21,835 bases of DNA from Raoultibacter massiliensis (lineage in GTDB: Bacteria; Actinomycetota; Coriobacteriia; Coriobacteriales; Eggerthellaceae): NCBI RefSeq assembly GCF_900199545.1, contig NZ_LT962670.1, positions 538,435-560,269 on the forward strand. The letters run 5' to 3'. The number at the start of each line of letters is the position of its first letter. The stretch's first letter is position 1. The position numbers and the translations under genes are program-made. Shown piece by piece: positions 21,080 through 21,835 of the stretch. The notes beneath the pieces were generated by a model. It saw only the letters and a program-made list of their open reading frames with translations, was not told the DNA's origin and did no database searches.

Positions 21080-21835
21080 ATGGCTTACTATTTCGACGAA
21101 CCATCGCGTACGTTCAACGAGTACCTGCTGGTTCCCGGATTCTCTTCGTCAGAGTGCATTCCTGCAAAGGTGAGTTTGAAAACTCCCCTCGTAAAGCACA
21201 GGCAAGGGGAAGAGCCTGCGATCTCGCTCAACATCCCGATGGTTTCTGCCATCATGCAATCGGTTTCCGATGACGGCATGGCCATCGCGCTTGCGACCGA
21301 GGGAGGCCTTTCGTTTATCTTCGGATCGCAGACCATCGAAAACCAGGCGGCTATGGTTGCGCGGGTCAAAGATTACAAGGCCGGTTTTGTGACGAGCGAT
21401 GCGAACCTCGCTCCCGACGCAACGCTCGCCGACGTGCTTGCCCTTAAAGAGGAGTACGGCCACTCGACGATGCCCGTAACCGACGACGGCTCTGCCCACG
21501 GCAAGCTGCTCGGCATCGTGACAAGCCGCGATTACCGCATATCGCGCATGGACCCTTCCGAGAAGGTTGCGGATTTCATGACGCCGCGCGAGCGCATGAT
21601 CGTGGCCGCTGCGGATACGAGCCTCAAGACGGCAAACGATATCATCTGGGACAACAAGCTCAACTCGCTTCCCCTGGTCGATGAGGAAGACCATCTCATG
21701 TACATGGTGTTTCGCAAAGACTACGATTCCCATAAGTCGAACCCCTACGAGATGCTCGATTCCCACAAGCGCTACATGGTGGGGGCGGGCATCAACACTC
21801 GCGATTACGCCGAGCGCGTGCCGGCGCTTGTCGAG
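21080..21835 (+). CDS. guaB: IMP dehydrogenase, N-terminal half (3' end outside window)
   Basis: The frame is open from the ATG at 21080 (AAGGAG at 21066-21071) to the window end: 252 of roughly 500 residues. It starts MAYYFDEPSRTFNEYLLVPG, followed by the first barrel segment (SLNIPMVSAIMQSVSDDGMA, GGLSFIFGSQTIE), then two CBS domains (about 100-215) that regulate the enzyme through nucleotides, and the return to the barrel at MVGAGINTRDYAERVPALVE. The catalytic Cys loop and mobile flap lie beyond the window. The enzyme oxidises IMP to XMP with NAD, the first committed step of guanine nucleotide synthesis, in the cytoplasm. The sequence recalls the Tritrichomonas foetus enzyme group more than the Escherichia coli type (from memory). 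No purine riboswitch was recognised in its leader. Confidence 0.95.
   Translation, partial: MAYYFDEPSRTFNEYLLVPGFSSSECIPAKVSLKTPLVKHRQGEEPAISLNIPMVSAIMQSVSDDGMAIALATEGGLSFIFGSQTIENQAAMVARVKDYKAGFVTSDANLAPDATLADVLALKEEYGHSTMPVTDDGSAHGKLLGIVTSRDYRISRMDPSEKVADFMTPRERMIVAAADTSLKTANDIIWDNKLNSLPLVDEEDHLMYMVFRKDYDSHKSNPYEMLDSHKRYMVGAGINTRDYAERVPALVE

Overview
The window looks like a chromosomal segment of a high-GC, anaerobic actinobacterium, most likely class Coriobacteriia, family Eggerthellaceae. This is inferred from gene content and was not tested by database search. The clues are LAxTG-type rather than LPxTG-type wall-sorting motifs on surface proteins, a Tat-exported fumarate-reductase-like flavoprotein paired with its own TetR regulator, rubrerythrin, and an IMP dehydrogenase that resembles the Tritrichomonas foetus enzyme. 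No tRNA, rRNA, CRISPR array, insertion sequence or phage gene was seen.

Layout. (1) 1-677: end of a PTS-like IIC membrane permease. (2) 802-7465: two large surface-protein genes. The first is a beta-helix/BIG2 protein with an Asp-Pro stalk and an odd LAQVGD anchor. The second is a modular isopeptide-type adhesin (about 1414 residues if intact) with a LARTGD anchor; its reading frame is broken twice by one extra base, in a C7 and a G6 tract. (3) 7758-9612: an envelope-stress operon (AmaP, DUF2273 protein, Asp23/Gls24 protein, 47-residue zinc ribbon). (4) 9786-12207: plus-strand set of flavodoxin-fold reductase, tandem HD/HD-GYP phosphodiesterase and nicotinamidase-like hydrolase. (5) 13665-12214, minus strand: sirtuin followed 9 nt later by an ADP-ribose-type NUDIX hydrolase, meeting the hydrolase gene tail to tail. 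(6) 14301-13855: Hsp20, divergent from a metallophosphoesterase gene at 14484 that appears leaderless. (7) 15135-16480, minus strand: beta-carbonic anhydrase and rubrerythrin. (8) 16778-19136: Tat flavoprotein and divergent TetR regulator around a striking double palindrome. (9) 19321-20766: M18 aminopeptidase. (10) 21080 to the end: guaB, cut by the window edge.

How the genes may work together. Group 2 builds wall-anchored surface structures. Group 3 protects or organises the envelope. Groups 4 and 5 contain the three activities needed to make and clear the products of NAD-dependent deacylation: the sirtuin releases nicotinamide and O-acyl-ADP-ribose, the NUDIX enzyme could hydrolyse the ADP-ribose product, and the nicotinamidase-like enzyme could return nicotinamide to NAD synthesis. 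Groups 6 and 7 are stress genes (heat, peroxide/oxygen). Group 8 looks like a self-contained, ligand-inducible reductase unit of the kind common in gut Eggerthellaceae.

Most promising for follow-up: the TetR double operator with the catalytically divergent flavoprotein, the sirtuin/NUDIX/nicotinamidase neighbourhood, the two homopolymer frameshifts in the adhesin, a possible RNA thermometer ahead of hsp20, and the rubrerythrin operator.
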